DNA of 64,000 bases from Saccharopolyspora spinosa NRRL 18395 (GTDB taxonomy: Bacteria; Actinomycetota; Actinomycetes; Mycobacteriales; Pseudonocardiaceae), in assembly GCF_000194155.1 (NCBI RefSeq), contig NZ_GL877879.1, positions 2,160,014 to 2,224,013 of the forward strand, given 5' to 3'. The notes beneath the pieces are model-generated. The model saw only the letters and a list, made by a program, of their open reading frames with translations, made no database searches and had not been told where the DNA came from. A program made the translations under genes and the position numbers. This document shows positions 37,094-47,199 of this stretch, piece by piece. Positions within the stretch are counted from its first letter, which is position 1; each line of letters begins with the position of its first letter.

Positions 37094-38088
37094 GGCAGGA
37101 ACCTGTGCGAGGCGTAGCCGACTTCCTTGTAAATCCACTTGTACGTCTCGGAAATTCCCTCGCGCAGCGATACGGCTGGTGCCCAGCCGAGCTGTTCACG
37201 GATGAGCGTGTTGTCGCTGTTTCGTCCCCGCACACCTTGCGCAGCGGAAAGGTTGTGGTGCCGGGTTAGTGAGCAGCCAGCAAGTTCCTGGACCAGATCG
37301 ACGAGCTGGTTGATGGTGACGAGCTCCTCGCTGCCCAGGTTGAGTGGCTGGTCGCAGTCGCTGCGCATGATGCGGAGAATGCCCTCGACACAGTCGTCGA
37401 TGTAGGTGAAACTCCTGCTCTGCTCCCCGTCGCCCCAGATCTCGATCTGGTCGTCGCCGTTAATGACCGCAGCAGCGATTTTCCGGCAGATCGCGGCCGG
37501 GGCTTTCTCGCGTCCGCCGTCCCACGTCCCATGCGGGCCGTAGATGTTGTGGAAGCGGGCTACCCGGGTGCGCAGGCCGAAGTCCTCGGAGAAATGCCGG
37601 CACATGCGCTCGTCGAAGAGCTTCTCCCACCCGTAACCGTCTTCGGGCATCGCAGGATAAGCCATCTCTTCCCGTAACGGTTCAAGATCCGGGGCGGTCT
37701 GGTGCGCAGCGGCGTAGACACAGGCGGACGAGGAGAAGAAGAATCGGTCCACGCCGGCATCGCGGCTGGCCATCAGCAGGTGCGTGTTGATCAGCACTGA
37801 CAACATGCAGCGGGCCTTGTTGCCTTCGATGAAACCAATGCCACCCATGTCGGCGGCTAGGTTGTAAACCTCGTCCATCCCGTCGGCCGCCGCGCGTGCT
37901 GCGTCGAGAAGTGACAGATCGGCCACCACGTTCTCCGCGTCGGGATGTACCTGGTACCACTCGTCAACCGGTTTGCAGTCGACCACGCGAACGCGGTAGC
38001 CCTCGCGCAGCAGGCGAGCGGCCAAGTGCCCGCCGATGAAGCCCCCGCCGCCGGCTACGAGAGCTGAACTGCTACTGTAGTCACTCAC
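37090..38088 (-). CDS. GDP-mannose 3,5-epimerase-like NDP-sugar epimerase
   Basis: 332-residue extended SDR. NAD motif GGGGFIGGHLA at the N-terminus; then VYNLAADMGGIGFIEGNKARCMLSVLINTHLL, the near-diagnostic motif of GDP-mannose 3,5-epimerases, and the catalytic Cys in SSSACVYA with Tyr/Lys in YGWEK. These enzymes make GDP-L-galactose and GDP-L-gulose. The GTG at 38088 is chosen because GAGGAG lies nine bases upstream. The gene overlaps the lactone oxidase and follows the glycosyltransferase on the same strand, so all three look like one operon. Confidence 0.87.
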   Translation of the reverse strand: MSDYSSSSALVAGGGGFIGGHLAARLLREGYRVRVVDCKPVDEWYQVHPDAENVVADLSLLDAARAAADGMDEVYNLAADMGGIGFIEGNKARCMLSVLINTHLLMASRDAGVDRFFFSSSACVYAAAHQTAPDLEPLREEMAYPAMPEDGYGWEKLFDERMCRHFSEDFGLRTRVARFHNIYGPHGTWDGGREKAPAAICRKIAAAVINGDDQIEIWGDGEQSRSFTYIDDCVEGILRIMRSDCDQPLNLGSEELVTINQLVDLVQELAGCSLTRHHNLSAAQGVRGRNSDNTLIREQLGWAPAVSLREGISETYKWIYKEVGYASHRFLP

Positions 38089-38244
38089 GGCAATCAACTC
38101 CTCTAGGTATCTACGATCAATCCGGAAAGCGCCGATTTTCGACGTTTTGCAAGGCAATCCGCAGTCCTGGCTGTTAGGGTTTTCCCTAGTCATCGATACG
38201 TCGCGTTGCACACGGACTGCTGTGCGATCAGGTACTCCGGGGTG

Positions 38245-39405
38245 TCAGGGCACGAGGATCTCCTCGAAGCGGTCGGCTATCGGTTCGATCGCAAAAGCGC
38301 GTCGGGCGTACTGCCGTCCTGCGCTTCCCATGCGCAGACGACGTGCGGGGTCAGCGAGCAGGGCGAACGCCGCTTCCACGTATTTATCCGGGTCGTCTGG
38401 GCTGACTACTTGCCCCGCTCCGATTTCCGCAAGCAACTGCGCGGCACGATTCGTCGAGGGGATGGCAGCGAGCACCGGGCGTCCGGCGCATAGATAGGCC
38501 AGTACCTTGGAGGGAACCGACATCTGACCCGCTTCGGTGCTCAGCCCAGCGAGTAGCACGTCGGCCGCCGCGAACATGCGCGGAACGTGTTCGTAGGGCT
38601 GAAAGTCGTATAACTGCAGCCGACGTATTCCTAGCGCGCGTGCACTTTCCAGTGCACGGCGGCCGCTTCCCTCGCTGACGACGATCAGGACGCCGGTGTT
38701 CCGGGCATCGCAGGCCTTCGCCAACCGCACCAGCAGGTCTGCGCCGTGACGGTCGTCCAGCGTGCCAGAGTAGAGGAAAATGGGCTCTCCGGAGCTGTGG
38801 TAGGAGCTCGCCGGTGCCCAGTCGTCGCTGTCGCATTCCATTTCTGCCAGCGGCGCCCAGTTCTCTATCACGGTGATGTGCTCCGGCTGGACCCCACACT
38901 GACGAACGAAATCCGCGAACGGCTCTGCGATGGCAACAACCGCATCGCTGCTCAGCAAGGTGGCCTTCTCGCACCGTGCGGTGCGTTCCCAGTCGTCGGG
39001 GCGGGTCTTCACGCTGGGTGCACGCGCGGAGTAGACATCCTGCAACCAGTACACAAACCGGATTCGCCACTGAGCGCAGGTTTGCTGGATGTCCCGCTGA
39101 ACCGGGACCGGGCTATTTCCCGAAATCACCACGTGGGGTGCGAAGTCTCCGATGAGGCTGCCGACGTCTTGGCCGTATGTGTCAGGACCCGAAATCGGGT
39201 TTTGTTGCTGAGGCACACCAATGATCGACAGGCGACCGGAATCTGGTTCTCCGACCTGCAGCTTCCCTTGTCCGACTGCGATGGTCGAGCAGTGCACGTG
39301 ACGGACATCGTGTCCTCGCCGTGCCAATTCGCGGCTGAGTTCGATTTGGAACGGATGCCCCAGGTAATCGTGGACAACTATGCGCGCGGGACGTTGACTG
39401 GCAAT
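38245..39405 (-). CDS. family 4 glycosyltransferase
   Basis: About 386-residue GT-B glycosyltransferase. It begins RIVVHDYLGHPFQIELSRELARRGHDVRHVHC, has FLYSGTLDDRHGADLLVRLAKAC between the domains and AADVLLAGLSTEAGQMSVPSKVLAYLCAGRPVLA, the GT4 EX7E-region equivalent. It resembles WcaI-type exopolysaccharide glycosyltransferases. The start is unresolved: there is no ATG or GTG near GGAGG (39411-39415), and the best candidates are ATT at 39405 or CTG at 39417. Transcribed toward the GDP-sugar epimerase, 156 bp upstream of it; plausibly transfers the sugar that the epimerase makes. Confidence 0.82.
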   Translation of the reverse strand: MASQRPARIVVHDYLGHPFQIELSRELARRGHDVRHVHCSTIAVGQGKLQVGEPDSGRLSIIGVPQQQNPISGPDTYGQDVGSLIGDFAPHVVISGNSPVPVQRDIQQTCAQWRIRFVYWLQDVYSARAPSVKTRPDDWERTARCEKATLLSSDAVVAIAEPFADFVRQCGVQPEHITVIENWAPLAEMECDSDDWAPASSYHSSGEPIFLYSGTLDDRHGADLLVRLAKACDARNTGVLIVVSEGSGRRALESARALGIRRLQLYDFQPYEHVPRMFAAADVLLAGLSTEAGQMSVPSKVLAYLCAGRPVLAAIPSTNRAAQLLAEIGAGQVVSPDDPDKYVEAAFALLADPARRLRMGSAGRQYARRAFAIEPIADRFEEILVP

Positions 39406-40001
39406 GATGACCTCCAGATGCCGTATCCGGCTACACCTGCGCCGCTTGCCGGATCGCCGCAGGGCCGTGGACGCCGTGCTTGGCGCACTCCAATGGATCC
39501 GGTTTGCCCGTAGCTCGGTCCAGCATGAAAATGTTCGGGATGTTTGCGGAATGTTCGTTGAAATGTGGTGGCGCTCCGGGAAAGCGGTTCGCCCGGCGAG
39601 GCTGACCAAAGCCTGCGAGGTCGGTCTGCGCTCGACCAGTGACCTTGGCCTGCGGCACCCCATGCCGGAACCTCCTTTCGCTGTCCCAGAGCCCACCACG
39701 CTCCTGCTTGAGCAATCAGCACCCAAGGCACCGTTGCTGTAGGCCGTACGCCCCGAGGTTGCTGTGGTTGGCGCGGTCACTTCCTATCCGAACGGAGCAT
39801 CAAGCTCGGTGAACTAGAGGAAGAAGTGCACTATGGGTGCCCGTTCAGACTGTTCTTCGCTGCGTCTGATTCATGTCACGCGATTCCCAGACGAGCATGG
39901 GGAGCCTTGAACGGACCGCGCAGTGTGATGCCACGGTCAGCGCCGGCGCTCGTGAGCGGATCGAGGCGTGGTGGACGTTCGCTATCCCATAAATTCACGC
40001 C
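39406..40001. other. divergent intergenic region
   Basis: About 600 bp between the glycosyltransferase and the MFS pump, which are divergent. Open frames exist on both strands but none has a domain or good start; presumed promoter region. Confidence 0.4.
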
Positions 40002-41444
40002 GTGAGGACTCGGACAGCCATGATCGACGCGCGCCACCGGAATACCGCGTTCCTGGTCGCCGGCTGCTTCTTCATGGAGAACTTGGACAGCACAATCGTC
40101 ACCACGGCCGCCCCTGACATCGGCGAGTCGTTCGGCGTACCACCGACTGCGGTCGGTCTCGTGATGACGGCTTACCTCGTCACCTTCTCCGTGCTGATCC
40201 CACTTAGCGCCTGGCTGACCAGCAGGCTGGGTGTCCGGCCGGTGTTTCTGGCCGCAATCGTGATTTTCACCCTGGCCTCGCTCGGTTGTGCAGCCAGCGG
40301 CAGCCTTCCGATGCTGGTGGCCATGCGTGTGATGCAGGGCGTCGGCGCCGCGATGATGGTGCCCGTCGGGCGGATGGCAGTGCTGTCCAGGACGGAGAAA
40401 CCGGACCTGTTGCGGATGATGGCCTACATCGTGTGGCCCGGTCTGCTGGCACCCGTCGTCGCACCGCTAGCCGGTGCACTGATCACCACGTATGCGTCCT
40501 GGCAGTGGCTGTTCCTGATCAACGTGCCGCTCGGCGTGTTCGCCTCTGTGGCGGCATGGAAACTGGTCAGGGAAGCCGACAGCGGCACCGCCCAGCGACC
40601 ACTGGACTGGCTCGGCCTGGTGCTCACTTGCGGCGGGCTCGGCGGGCTCACCTTTACCGCGCACCTGATTTCGGACAGCGACACGAGCTGGCCGGTGACC
40701 ACCACGCTGACCGCGCTATGTGTCGCCTGCCTCGCCGTGGCAGGCTGGCACCTGCTGCGCACCCCGAACCCGCTGGTCACCCTGCACACGCTGCGCGTGC
40801 CGACCTTCCGTCTCTCCCAGTCCAGCGGGTTCCTGTTCTGGATCGTGGTCGGAGCCGCACCGTTCTTGTGCCCGCTGATGTGGCAGAACGTGTTCGGCTA
40901 CAGCGCGATCACCTCGGGCACGCTGGTGCTGTTCATCTTCGTCGGCAACCTGGCGATCAAGCCGGCGACCACCCCCATGCTCAACCACTTCGGCTTCCGG
41001 CCGGTGCTGCTCGTCTCCACGATCACCCTCGCGCTGTCCATGATCGGTCTCGGCTTCACCACCGCCTCCACCCCGCTACCCGTGCTCGCCGCGCTGGCCT
41101 TGCTGTCCGGGGTTGCCCGCTCGGTGGGGCTGACCGCGTACGCCACGATCGGGCTCAGCGATGTCCCGCCCGAGCAGATGCGCGACGCCAACACGCTGGC
41201 TGCCACCACGCAGCAGTTGTCCACCGGGCTGGCGATCGCGCTGGCTACGGTGGCTCTGCGTCTCGGCGCGCCCTTGGGTGAGATGGTGTTCGGCGCGCGC
41301 AGCGGGGCGGCCTACACCGTGGCCTTCACCCTGCTCGGGCTGGCCGCGCTGATCGCCACCGCCGGGGCGTTACGCCTCCACCCACAGGCCGGCAACGCCG
41401 TGCGCACGCAGGCAAGCGCCGCCTCCACCCCGCAACCAAGCTGA
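40002..41444 (+). CDS. DHA2-type MFS drug/metabolite exporter
   Basis: 480-residue major facilitator with about 14 hydrophobic helices (EmrB/QacA class). The N-terminus has FFMENLDSTIVTTAAPDIGESFG, the DHA2 motif D1 (LDxTIVNxAxP). Motif A is in LTSRLGVRP and motif C in LAPVVAPLAGALIT. GTG at 40002 or ATG at 40020 as start. It may export a product of the neighbouring sugar locus or confer resistance; no regulator is adjacent. Confidence 0.9.
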   Translation: MRTRTAMIDARHRNTAFLVAGCFFMENLDSTIVTTAAPDIGESFGVPPTAVGLVMTAYLVTFSVLIPLSAWLTSRLGVRPVFLAAIVIFTLASLGCAASGSLPMLVAMRVMQGVGAAMMVPVGRMAVLSRTEKPDLLRMMAYIVWPGLLAPVVAPLAGALITTYASWQWLFLINVPLGVFASVAAWKLVREADSGTAQRPLDWLGLVLTCGGLGGLTFTAHLISDSDTSWPVTTTLTALCVACLAVAGWHLLRTPNPLVTLHTLRVPTFRLSQSSGFLFWIVVGAAPFLCPLMWQNVFGYSAITSGTLVLFIFVGNLAIKPATTPMLNHFGFRPVLLVSTITLALSMIGLGFTTASTPLPVLAALALLSGVARSVGLTAYATIGLSDVPPEQMRDANTLAATTQQLSTGLAIALATVALRLGAPLGEMVFGARSGAAYTVAFTLLGLAALIATAGALRLHPQAGNAVRTQASAASTPQPS

Positions 41445-41594
41445 TAGCGCCGTCGTGATTGGTGGCTGATGGTCCTTGACGGGCACAAACTGCGCGCGTT
41501 CGTGCTCAACCCTGCGCACGAGGCTTGGGTTCTCGCCCGCATCATGCTTGGGTCCAGCGGGAGCCAATTCAGTGATCACACCTGGGAGAAAGCG

Positions 41595-41849
41595 ATGCCG
41601 GAGAAGCTGACCGTGGATCTTCACCCGATCTTCCGCAGCGACAGGGACATCGACAACGCGGTGCGCAACGCGATCTTCCGTGCCGCCGGCGAGAAGGTGC
41701 CGCTCGTCGAAATCATTCCGGGCAAGGGCTCCGGCAAGCTCAAGAACCGCGTTCTCGCGATGCTGAAGCAGCCCCACATCAAGAAGCTGTACCGACGTGT
41801 GGAGGTGGTCCCCGGCAACGACGGGATGGTGCTGGTGCACTTGAGGTAG
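41595..41849 (+). CDS. small Smr-domain protein
   Basis: 84-residue protein that is essentially one Smr (MutS2 C-terminal) domain: LTVDLHPIFRSDRDIDNAVRNAIFRAAGEKVPLVEIIPGKGSGKLKNRVLAML, with the LDLH and PGKGSGKL loops (HGxGxxxL type). Smr domains cut nucleic acids, often RNA at stalled ribosomes. The ATG at 41595 has GGGAGAAAGC upstream; an upstream in-frame extension to 41469 has no domain. Confidence 0.82.
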   Translation: MPEKLTVDLHPIFRSDRDIDNAVRNAIFRAAGEKVPLVEIIPGKGSGKLKNRVLAMLKQPHIKKLYRRVEVVPGNDGMVLVHLR

Positions 41850-41929
41850 CGCGGCTGGTGCATTAGGCCCGCCGAAAAGTACTTCATCGCCCAGCAGGGC
41901 GGTCTCAGGCACAGGTCGGTGACCGCCTG

Positions 41930-42059
41930 ACGCAAGGTCGCCGACCGCGTCGTCTTCGTCGACGACGGGAAGATCGTCGCCGACCTCCCACCGCCGGAGT
42001 TCTTTCCCGACAGCAACACAATCCCCGCTTTCGCACATCCCTGGACAAGGTCCTCTGAC
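41930..42059 (+). pseudogene. ABC transporter ATPase C-terminal fragment
   Basis: KVADRVVFVDDGKIVADLPPPEFFPDSN, then after a one-base shift RTSLDKVL and stop. This is the end of a polar amino acid (GlnQ-type) importer ATPase. The Walker motifs are gone. Confidence 0.6.
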
Positions 42060-42144
42060 CGGTTCCACAACGACCCCGGCCTGGGCAAGCCCGCGCAGGG
42101 CCTTGCCCAGGCCGGGACTGACGCTGAGCCCGAGCGTCGACTCC

Positions 42145-42291
42145 TGCGGGGATCACCGACGCGCCTGCCGTGACGGTCGAGAGGAACAGGGCGAATAGCC
42201 CGATGGTCGCGAGGCCCGCCAGCACCAGGGGGCGGGTACCGATGCGGTCGGCGAGACGACCGATCAACGGCGAGAGGGCGGGTGTCACGGC
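42145..42291 (-). pseudogene. MFS transporter fragment
   Basis: About 49 residues, TPALSPLIGRLADRIGTRPLVLAGLATIGLFALFLSTV, are the motif-A loop (GRLADRIGTRP) and one helix of an MFS pump. No start, no rest. Confidence 0.6.
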
Positions 42292-42299
42292 GGATCGCC

Positions 42300-42961
42300 C
42301 CGTGCTCGACCTTCGACCTCGGCATCGGCACTTCTCCATTCAGAGCAACGCCGATCGTCCCATCGGACCATGCTGGTGACGTCACTTCGCCGACATGGCC
42401 CAACCCACCCCCGAGGCCGGTGTAAACATTCACGCCCAAACGACGTCACATCACCCTCAAACCCAATCGTGCCGGTGCCAGGGAAACAGGACCGAGCTCG
42501 ATAGCTCAGATTCCACAGAATGATGTGGTTGCCCCGTCCTTCGACGGGTCGGAGTTCCAGCGGGTGGCCAGGCCCGCAGTGCCGGCGTGTAAATGCGGAG
42601 GATCACCTGCGGGATTCGCAGGAGGTGCCTGCTTAGCCTCCACCACCCGTGAACGGCTGAGACCATTTCGCCCCTATGACGCGGAATCCGCTGATATCCC
42701 CGACTCGCAGGACTTTCGTGCAATGCGAGATGCACCTTCGCGCAAGTAGGCAGGTGAACCACCGCGTTGTCCTATTTAATCCCTCACAGACGAGACACAA
42801 GCCATCACACAGGGAGATCATCCCAGGTCAATACGGAATAATCCGCGTGCTGAACGACTGGAGTGGCGACGGGCCCCCTTTCGCTATGCCCTGAATACCT
42901 TCTCGTTTACCTCGGCTCATAGACGGACCCACCCGGTTCGACAAACCCCTGTAGAAAGCCG
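42300..42961. other. spacer before the P450 gene
   Basis: A/T-richer intergenic stretch, no gene recognised. GTGACGTCAC, a perfect 10-bp palindrome, occurs near 42373, and a related CGACGTCACATCACC occurs near 42440; both could be regulator sites but there is no evidence beyond symmetry. Confidence 0.35.
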
Positions 42962-44196
42962 ATGGAGCAGCAATCCTGCCCATTCAAGATCGACCCCACC
43001 GGCGCCGACGTCTACGCGGAGGCGGCCAGCATCCGGCGACAAGGCCCCGCAACGCTGGTGGAACTTCCTGGTGGAGTGGTGGCGTGGGCGGTAACCAGCC
43101 ACGATCTGCTCAAACGGCTGCTGAGTGATCCACGCGTTTCCAAGGACGCCCGACAGCACTGGCCTGCCTTCATCAACGGTGAGATAACCGAGGAGTGGCC
43201 GCTGTATGTCTACGTCTCGGTGCCTAGCCTGTTCACCGCCTACGGCAATGAGCACCGGCGGTTGCGTTCGCTGATGTCCAAGGCGTTCACCCCGCCCCAC
43301 GTCGAGAAACTCCGGCCGGGTGTCGAGCAGATCACCGACAAGTTGCTCGACGGACTGGCCATGACACCGCGTGGAGAGCCGGTAGACCTCCGCAAGAAGT
43401 TCGCCTATCCGCTGCCGGCCGAGGTTATCTGCGAACTGTTTGGTGTTCCCGACGCCGCGCGTCCTGCCCTGCGCCAGTGCATCGACGGTGTCGTCGCCAC
43501 CTCGGCCAGTCCAGAAGAAGCTGAGGCCAATCGACAGGGGCTGTACAGCGGGTTAGCTGACCTCGTTGCCACCAAACGGAAAGATCCCGGCGACGATATG
43601 GCCACCGCGCTCATCGCCGCCCGCGACGACGACGGTTCACGGCTCAACGAAAGGAGTTGGTGGGCACTCTTATGTCGATGCTTGCGGCGGCACACGAAAC
43701 CTCCGCCAATCTCATCGACCACGCCGTCACGGCTCTGCTCACTCACCCCGAGCAGCTCGCCCTCGTCCGGGCCGGCGAAGTTTCCTGGGCGGACGTGGTC
43801 GAAGAGACATTGCGCTGGCAAGCGCCTATCGTGAGTATGCCGCTGCGTTACGCCGTCGAGGACATCGAGATCGACGGCGTGGTCATTCGGCAAGGCGAGG
43901 CAATCGTCGCCGCCTACGGCGCGGCTGGCCGCGACCCCGCCGCGCACGGCGCGGACGCCGATCACTTCGATATCACCCGCCCGGGCAAGAACCATGTCTC
44001 TTTCGGTTACGGTGCCCACTATTGTGTCGGCGCTCCCCTGGCCCGATTGGAAGCGTTGGTCGCCCTTTCTGCTCTGTTCGCCCGCTTCCCCGATCTCCAG
44101 CTCGCCGTGCCGGCAACCGAGCTACGGCCGGTGCAGTCCTTCATCACCAACGGCCACCGGGCGCTACCGATCGTGCTCCAGCCGACGGCGGCCTGA
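42962..44196 (+). pseudogene. cytochrome P450 with a single frameshift
   Basis: Bacterial class I P450, complete except for one missing base near 43655. Frame one runs [18 protein letters not shown] through [21 protein letters not shown] and DDDGSRLNE; the next residues [21 protein letters not shown] (helix I, AHET in place of AGHET) are in the next frame. That frame continues with EETLRW (ExxR) and FGYGAHYCVGAPLAR (heme ligand Cys) to a stop at 44196. Undisturbed it would be about 411 residues. The break is in a GAAAGG run, so an assembly error is possible. No ferredoxin gene is adjacent. Confidence 0.8.
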
Positions 44197-44444
44197 CGCT
44201 GCGCAACGTCGTGCTGCCCCAGATGAACGTGCTGAAGAGATCGAAGGCCGAGGCGAAGGCGCACGACCTGCTGCAGCGCGTGGTGTGCCGCAGGACGGTA
44301 CTTCGCCACACGGCCTGTGATCGCATTGGTGCGAACGGGACGTCGAGCCGTCGTCGCACATGCACGACGACGCTGCGACCTCCCGTTCGCAATGCCCCGC
44401 AAGAAGACCTCTACCAGCCAGCCCACCAACACAACCAACCCACA

Positions 44445-44710
44445 GCAGCACCAGCCGCGGCTTGGGATGTCCTGGGGGGAATCCGGCCACCGGGTGAGCA
44501 GCATTTCCTGACCGAACTTGGCTTTGTCACGGCGGTTTCCACTAACGGTGTGGATGTGCGCATCCTCCTGCGCGTCCCCGAAGCCATGTGCTGGACGGAA
44601 GGGCAAAGTCAGTTGCTGGCCGACCTCGAAAAGGCCATCCGCGGGATGCTGCCGCTTGGTAAGGTCGAACTGACGGTGAAACCGTACAACGGCGTTCTGG
44701 GCATCTCAGC
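44445..44710 (+). pseudogene. MIP18/PaaD-like (DUF59) iron-sulfur assembly domain remnant
   Basis: Reads AAWDVLGGIRPPGEQHFLTELGFVTAVSTNGVDVRILLRVPE, then CWTEGQSQLLADLEKAIRGMLPLGKVELTV, matching the ~90-residue metal-sulfur-cluster assembly domain (LTELGFV, then a beta-hairpin and Cys). No credible start codon lies in frame upstream and the downstream frame is not coding-like, so it looks truncated. The P450 gene lies 250 bp upstream. Confidence 0.5.
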
Positions 44711-45308
44711 TCCTTTCCATGCACGACCAGGATCGTTGGCCACGGGAGCGGCGCGTCCGCTTACCACACGGCCGCACAGGCCACCGCGTCCGTTGATCAC
44801 AACACTTGCCTCGCCGATGCCGTCGACTCTGGCTGGATCATCGACGACGTCGAACCGACCAGGGACCGGTGCGGGTCGCGCAACCAAGACGTCCACACTG
44901 CCAGCGTGCGTGTGTTCATCCGGGCACGCGTTGAACAGTGAGTTGATCTCAGTGACTGGCTGCGCGGCGTGCCGCGTAGTCCTGGCAGCGGGGATCGTGG
45001 CTGCGTCAGTTGGTAGCGATTGTCCATAGTGCACTGATAGCTGCATGATCGCCCCCACGATTGATTCTGCGGCGCTGGGTTTTGCCACTTCAGCGCTCGA
45101 CTGGGCTGAAACCACAGAGCACGGCGAGGGCGGCCTCTCTGCAATTACACGCTTGTTCCGTCGGTTCCTCGCAGATGTGCGCATGCCGCAGTGAGATCGG
45201 CCATGCGCCGCCGGCTGACCTGGGCTCGCGCCACATCATCGAGTTCGAGGACGAGGCAACGCAGCGGCAGCCCGGCTTGGACGCGGGACTTGACGGCGCA
45301 GCGTCGTG
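44711..45308. other. spacer with possible small coding remnant
   Basis: Plus-strand reading NTCLADAVDSGWIIDDVEPTRDRCGSRNQDV, ending at a stop near 44940, has coding-like composition and may be the end of a lost gene; no family recognised. Otherwise nothing convincing. Confidence 0.35.
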
Positions 45309-46577
45309 CTACGAGCAACGCCCGTGACTGCCCTGCGGGGGCCGTGCGCGCTTTGGGGCGGCGGTCGCATCACCGGAAAGTACCGTGCGAGCGGCATTTC
45401 CCGCGTCCACCGGAACGGATTTGCCAGTGCGTCCCACTTGCGCCGGTATGTTTCCCGGCGCGGCTTGCATCGGCCCCTCGCAGGCGTGCAGGCTGCCGCC
45501 TGTGCTGGGCAGGAGCGTCCCGAGCGGATACAGCCCCACGGCCTGCAGATCCAGCCCAGCCCGTTCGGCGACTGTCCGCGCCGCGGACAGAATGCGGGAC
45601 TCGGACGGATCCTCCACGCATATCAGCAATCGCCCAGATCGTCCGTGCAGCTCTGGGCAACCGGCACGCAGCACCTGCACCACATAGGCCAACCGGACCA
45701 GCTCGGAGTAACTGGTGACCGGCTCGGTCGCAGCGATGCGGTGCCAGACCGGATCGGCCTCGGCTAGAAACCGCAGTGCCTGGCGGGGCGAGGTACCTGG
45801 CAACCGGCCGCGGGCAATGTCCGCAATACCGGCCAGCCCTTCGACGCCGACAGCATGCAGGCCCTCGGCGAGACATCGCCGCACCACCAGAGCCTGGACC
45901 CGGGCGTTGCGCTGACGCACCAAATCCTGCCAGTAGTGCCATAATTCCGGTGTCAGCATCGGCGCACCCCGCTCGTCCAGCAACGCGGCCAAGTAGTGCA
46001 GCCCGGGTATGTCCCAGTCCATTGCCGGAGGCACTCGGATCGCCGCCCACCGCGCCAACGCGCCCGCGAGTCCGGCCAGTGCCGCTGAGGTCGTGGTCTC
46101 ATAGGCGGAGAGCTCCGCGTGAGACCGCAGAGTGTGCAGAGTGCGAACCTGCTCAGGTTGCGGTGCCCGCGTCAATTCCACTGCTCCCGCCGCTCCCACC
46201 GCACTCAACGCTCCGGTCCCCCACAGACACAGTCCCGAGGACAGCACCACCTCGTCGACCGCGACCTGGCGCGAACGCAAATGCGACAGCCCGGCTGCAC
46301 GCACCCAGTGCCGGTCATCCTCCCCGCCGAGAGCCACGAACCAGCTGCCGCCCGCTGGTGACGACTCCTCCACCGCTGCTCCACCCAGCGCCACATCGTG
46401 CGCGCCGAGCAAGCTCAGCAGGTACTCCAATCCGCGCCGCGCCCGCCTCAATGACTTGCTCTCCGGTGCCTTGGAGTGCAAGGTGAATCGCTCGGTCAAT
46501 CGCACGTTCCCAACGGCGGTCGGGCACCACGGCACCGGAACACCAATCGTCTGCGGTGACGGCTCGAGCCGCAGCAT
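45309..46577 (-). CDS. unidentified 422-residue protein
   Basis: Intact ORF with good GC-codon bias and ATG at 46577 preceded by GGAGG at six bases. No signal peptide or membrane helix. The N-terminal part (RLEPSPQTIGVPVPWCPTAVGNVRLTERFTLHSKAPESKSLRRARRGLEYLLSLLG) may include a short beta domain. The middle is helical and Ala/Leu-rich (LAGLAGALARWAAIRVPP). The C-terminal 180 residues contain SYSELVRLAYVVQVLRAGCPELHGRSGRLLICVEDPSESRIL. The tail after about residue 380 is basic and low complexity. No known family is recognised. It stands alone, surrounded by relics, so it may be a survivor of a lost cluster. Confidence 0.65.
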   Translation of the reverse strand: MLRLEPSPQTIGVPVPWCPTAVGNVRLTERFTLHSKAPESKSLRRARRGLEYLLSLLGAHDVALGGAAVEESSPAGGSWFVALGGEDDRHWVRAAGLSHLRSRQVAVDEVVLSSGLCLWGTGALSAVGAAGAVELTRAPQPEQVRTLHTLRSHAELSAYETTTSAALAGLAGALARWAAIRVPPAMDWDIPGLHYLAALLDERGAPMLTPELWHYWQDLVRQRNARVQALVVRRCLAEGLHAVGVEGLAGIADIARGRLPGTSPRQALRFLAEADPVWHRIAATEPVTSYSELVRLAYVVQVLRAGCPELHGRSGRLLICVEDPSESRILSAARTVAERAGLDLQAVGLYPLGTLLPSTGGSLHACEGPMQAAPGNIPAQVGRTGKSVPVDAGNAARTVLSGDATAAPKRARPPQGSHGRCS

Positions 46578-47199
46578 GCGAAACCTCCTGGCGAGAAGAA
46601 CTCGGGGAGAATGGAAAGCGTGTGACATCACCACCGAGCCGGGATGTCGTCGCCTGTCGTCTCTGAAAGAACGGGCGTTATTGATATAGAGCCCGCGAAA
46701 CACTACTGACCCGCCGAAAATTATCAACCCGCCCCCCCAGAAGACAAGTAGTTGGGTTTTTCAGAACACGGCGTCAGTCGCCCGGTAGGGCCACTACTAC
46801 GACGGTAGGTTGCGATGTGGCCCGATCGGGCAAATTGTGCCTCTATGTACGGCTTTTCGTGCACCTTTTTCCGTCGGTCGATGTCCGCATGCATTGCCAC
46901 CCGACCTGGTGTCTGTCACGACGCCCGCCCCAAAGACGTCGGCGGCACACCGCACCGTCCACAGTTGATCACGCCGAAACCGGGCCGAGCGGCTCGATCG
47001 GCGCCAGCTGGCAGCGCACACCAACACCGAGCGCGTTGATCGAGTTGCGCGCGGAAGCACCGGCGGCATTAGCCCAGGTGTTTCATGCGGGTGTTGTGAT
47101 ATGGGCCGGGAATGAGGCGAAGTGCCTGTCCTGCACGGGGAAACTAGGACTTGGCCCGGGTCCAGGTTCTCCTGCGGAAAAGCACTTCGCTGATGAAGC
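46578..47199. other. spacer without a convincing gene
   Basis: Upstream region of the 422-residue gene and the approach to the transposase relic. A/T-richer near 46640-46800. Nothing with coding signal was recognised. Confidence 0.4.

Noticed and set aside
42365-42385. GTGACGTCAC palindrome as regulatory site
   Set aside because: Short self-complementary sequences are frequent at this GC content; no second exact copy or nearby regulator supports it.
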